A stretch of 8,062 nt of DNA from an uncultured Aquincola sp. (lineage in GTDB: Bacteria > Pseudomonadota > Gammaproteobacteria > Burkholderiales > Burkholderiaceae): NCBI GenBank assembly GCA_937883885.1, contig CAKZXL010000343.1:1-8062 (forward strand). Direction: 5' to 3'. Every line of letters begins with the position of its first letter. Positions within the stretch are counted from its first letter, which is position 1. The notes below the pieces were generated by a model. The model was given only the letters and a program-made list of their open reading frames with translations, was not told the origin of the DNA and did no database searches. The position numbers were made by a program, and so were the translations under genes. Positions 5,917-8,062 of the stretch are shown piece by piece.

Positions 5917-5996
5917 GGGCAGCGGCGCGCAGGTCCTACAGCGTGAGGATGCAGGCCATGCGCAACACGGCTGCAATGCGGCGGGTCAACACCTCT

Positions 5997-6003
5997 GGAG
6001 GAG
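5997..6003 (+). promoter_or_regulatory. Ribosome binding site of the PEP-CTERM gene
   Basis: GGAGGAG ends 6 bases before the ATG at 6010, a strong match that fixes the start. Confidence 0.8.
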
Positions 6004-6009
6004 CCCCCG

Positions 6010-7071
6010 ATGACCTCGCTCAGCCGCCGCGCTGCCCTCTCCCCCCTCGCTGCCCTGGCCTTGCTGGCCCTGCAGGCCCCCGCATCTGCCGTCGTCTCGA
6101 CGCCGCTGCTCAACTACTGGGCCTACAACGACGCGTACGGCAGCGTCTACATCAACACGTCCAGCCCCGCGCTGGGCGACTTCGGGGCCAATTTCAGCCT
6201 TGGGCGACAGACCAGCTACTGGGACTACAACAACCGCACACTGGCGCCGGTGACGACGCAGGTCGACATCCAGACCAACGCCTCGCCCGCAGGAGCCGAT
6301 CCGCTGTATGACCTGGTGACCAGGGGCGGGCAGTACGGCTTTTCCTTCAGCGGCAGCGCATCGGCCACGCCCGGCGGCCTGCACACCCAGATGACGGTGC
6401 GCAGCACCGACGTCAACGGCTCTGCGGTGCCGGGCTCGCCCGATGCGCGCCTGTACGGCTACGCCCACGCTTACGTCAGCGAGCAGTACCTGATCACTTC
6501 GTCCACGCGCCCGGCCGGCAGCTATGGCGCACTGCTGGTGGGCATCACGCTGGAAGGCAGCTTCGCGCACAGCCCTGTGGGCCGTGCCGACACCACGTTG
6601 TATGCCTCCGCCGACTTCACCGACTCGAGCGGCGTGAACTTCCAGAGTTCGTTCCACGTCACCGCCAACGACAACGTCTGGTCACAGCCCTGGACCGGTA
6701 GCCAGACCGTCTACAAAAAGCTGCTGTTCCAGTACGGCACGCCGTTTTCGCTGTCACTCGATCAGTGGACCAGCGTCTACGACAACGGCACGGCCGACTT
6801 CTCGCACACCGGGCAGATCTCGTCGATCGAGATCCCGTTCGCCAGCACGCTGGACACCGGCGCCATGCAGCAAGGCCTGGGCACCCTGACCTCGCTGTAC
6901 GGCAATGTCTTCAACTCGGCCACCGCCGATGCGCAGAACACCAACTGGGACTTCGCCAACAACGGTGGCGGCTTCACGCCGCCGGTGCCGGAACCCGCCA
7001 CCTATGCGCTGATGCTGGGTGGCCTGGCCGCGGTGGCGCTGCTGGCGCGGCGCCGCTTGCCACGGTCGTAG
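6010..7071 (+). CDS. PEP-CTERM sorting-domain secreted protein
   Basis: A 353-residue exported protein. Residues 1-27 form a Sec signal peptide (SRR basic start, Leu/Ala-rich core, likely cleavage after Ala-Ser-Ala27). The C terminus is a textbook PEP-CTERM signal: Val326-Pro-Glu-Pro329, a hydrophobic helix (about 332-345) and an ARRR basic cluster before the end. By family, an exosortase (Epsh/Xrt type) cuts near the PEP motif and releases or attaches the protein at the cell surface, usually in strains that make exopolysaccharide. The mature part is rich in Ser, Thr, Gly, Asn and aromatic residues, contains no cysteine, and looks like beta-sheet; I recognise no named domain in it. The exosortase is not in this window. 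It is transcribed away from lpxC and ends 4 bases from the stop of the convergent PLP-enzyme gene. Confidence 0.93.
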   Translation: MTSLSRRAALSPLAALALLALQAPASAVVSTPLLNYWAYNDAYGSVYINTSSPALGDFGANFSLGRQTSYWDYNNRTLAPVTTQVDIQTNASPAGADPLYDLVTRGGQYGFSFSGSASATPGGLHTQMTVRSTDVNGSAVPGSPDARLYGYAHAYVSEQYLITSSTRPAGSYGALLVGITLEGSFAHSPVGRADTTLYASADFTDSSGVNFQSSFHVTANDNVWSQPWTGSQTVYKKLLFQYGTPFSLSLDQWTSVYDNGTADFSHTGQISSIEIPFASTLDTGAMQQGLGTLTSLYGNVFNSATADAQNTNWDFANNGGGFTPPVPEPATYALMLGGLAAVALLARRRLPRS

Positions 7072-7075
7072 GGCT

Positions 7076-8062
7076 TCAGGACAGCGCCTGCTCGAAGTCC
7101 GCGATCAGGTCGCGCTCGTCTTCCAGGCCCACCGACAGGCGGATCATGCCGTCGGCGATGCCCATGTCGGCGCGCACGGCCGCGCCGGCTTCCCAGAAGA
7201 TGGTGGGCGCCACCGGGATGATCAGGCTGCGGGTGTCGGCCAGGCCAGTGGCGCTGACGGGCAGCTTCAGCTTGTCGATCACCGGCACCAGGCGCTGCGG
7301 GTCGGCCAGCTCGAAGCTCAGCAGCCACGAGCCCGACTTGAAGTGGCGCCTGGCCGCTGCATGCTGCGGATGGTTCTCCAGCATCGGGTAGTGCACCTGG
7401 GCGATGGCCGGGTGCGCCTGCAGCCAGCGGGCCAGCGCCAGCGCGGTGGCGCTGGTGCGGTCGCAGCGCAGCTCCAGCGTCTCGGCGCCCACCAGGATGC
7501 GGTGCGCATGGTCGGACGACAGCGCACCGCCCATGTCGCGCAGGCCTTTCTTGCGGATCTGCGTCAGGCCCCACTGCCTGGCGTCGCCGCTGCGGTAGTG
7601 GGCGAAGATGTTGGGGTAGCCCTGCCAGTCGAAGAGGCCGGTGTCGGTGACCGTGCCGCCCAGCGCATCGCCATGGCCGGCGATGGACTTGGTGAGCGCA
7701 TTGATCACAAGGCTGGCGCCCACGCTCTTGGGCTGGAACAGGTAGGGCGAGGTGACGGTGTTGTCCACCACGTACACGAGGCCGCGCTCACGGCACAGCT
7801 GTCCGATGGCTGCCAGGTCGGGGATGCGGGTGCCGGGGTTGGAGATGGTCTCGACGAACACCAGCCGGGTGTTGGGCCGCAGCGCCGCTTCCACGTTCGC
7901 CACGCTGCCGGTGTCCACCTTGGTGGTGTCGATGCCCAGGTCGGCCAGGGTGCCGAACAGGCTGTTGGTGTTGCCGAAGACGAACTTGCTGGACACCACA
8001 TGGTCGCCGGCGCGCAGCAGCGTCAGGAAGGTGGCGGTGATGGCCGCCATGCCGGTGGCAAA
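7076..8062 (-). CDS. Cystathionine gamma-synthase-family PLP enzyme, N terminus beyond window
   Basis: The frame is open to the last base of the window, so the start lies upstream; 328 of the roughly 400-430 residues expected are visible, and the missing part is the N terminus. The visible start FATGMAAI matches the PLP-phosphate region of the Cys/Met metabolism family. Counting from the Met at 8050, Asp96 in YVVDNTVTSPYL should contact the pyridine nitrogen, and Lys121 in NALTKSIAGHGDALGG should form the PLP Schiff base. The C-terminal part has the typical TRSLIIPVA and MIRLSVGLED segments. The family includes cystathionine gamma-synthase, cystathionine lyases, O-acetyl- or O-succinylhomoserine sulfhydrylases and methionine gamma-lyase. 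Residues visible here do not separate these, so I give no gene name. It is cytoplasmic and convergent with the PEP-CTERM gene. Confidence 0.9.
   Translation of the reverse strand, partial: FATGMAAITATFLTLLRAGDHVVSSKFVFGNTNSLFGTLADLGIDTTKVDTGSVANVEAALRPNTRLVFVETISNPGTRIPDLAAIGQLCRERGLVYVVDNTVTSPYLFQPKSVGASLVINALTKSIAGHGDALGGTVTDTGLFDWQGYPNIFAHYRSGDARQWGLTQIRKKGLRDMGGALSSDHAHRILVGAETLELRCDRTSATALALARWLQAHPAIAQVHYPMLENHPQHAAARRHFKSGSWLLSFELADPQRLVPVIDKLKLPVSATGLADTRSLIIPVAPTIFWEAGAAVRADMGIADGMIRLSVGLEDERDLIADFEQALS

Noticed and set aside
4969..5946. Plus-strand open frame (325 codons) opposite lpxC
   Set aside because: It mirrors lpxC codons almost exactly and is rich in His, Val, Gly and Arg, as expected for a high-GC shadow frame.
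5866..5976. Upstream extension of LpxC to 5976
   Set aside because: The extra 37 residues are Cys/Pro/Arg-rich and unlike LpxC, while the family's standard N terminus begins exactly at 5865.
7047..7056. Perfect 10-bp palindrome GCGGCGCCGC near the end of the PEP-CTERM gene
   Set aside because: It lies in the Ala-Arg-Arg-Arg codons of the basic tail and is explained by coding in high-GC DNA; it has no loop and no T-run.

Overview
This window looks like chromosome from a high-GC betaproteobacterium of the order Burkholderiales, probably the Rubrivivax/Leptothrix/Aquincola/Ideonella neighbourhood. The evidence is the strong GC bias, an orphan Bug/TctC-type periplasmic binding protein, a PEP-CTERM (exosortase substrate) protein, and GC-rich hairpin repeats between genes. 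The genus is an inference, since no rRNA or other marker gene is present. Ten protein genes fill nearly all of the window, and the first and last run off its edges. No tRNA, rRNA, CRISPR array, transposase, phage gene or intact insertion sequence was seen, and no gene-free stretch exceeds about 215 bases.

Layout, left to right. (1) Positions 1-1553, plus strand: a PlsC-family acyltransferase (5' end missing) overlaps by 4 bp a CdsA-family membrane protein. This is a two-gene phospholipid unit, and the CdsA-like protein has unusual replacements at conserved acidic positions. (2) Positions 1554-1710: two 60-bp direct copies of a hairpin-forming repeat, with a third small hairpin between them, run right up to the ruvC start. 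(3) Positions 1714-2803, plus strand: ruvC (Holliday-junction resolvase), then a short MgtC/SapB-family membrane protein with a strong ribosome binding site. (4) Positions 2808-3788, minus strand: an orphan Bug/TctC solute-binding protein, divergent from (5) aqpZ (4004-4687, plus). (6) Positions 4704-5865, minus strand: lpxC (lipid A deacetylase) followed 13 bp downstream by a 70-residue two-helix membrane protein of unknown function. (7) Positions 6010-7071, plus strand: a secreted PEP-CTERM protein divergent from lpxC. (8) Positions 7076-8062, minus strand: a cystathionine gamma-synthase-family PLP enzyme (N terminus missing).

Much of the content concerns the envelope: phospholipid synthesis (acyltransferase, CdsA-like), lipid A (LpxC), water permeability (aquaporin), a periplasmic binding protein and an exosortase-sorted surface protein. 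RuvC and the trans-sulfuration-type enzyme are housekeeping neighbours. The genes form several short transcription units rather than one system, and I found no convincing new multigene system. The items most worth a second look are the altered CdsA-like active site, the duplicated hairpin repeat in front of ruvC, a sigma-54-like site upstream of the PEP-CTERM gene, and a strong hairpin covering the junction of the convergent aqpZ and lpxC units.
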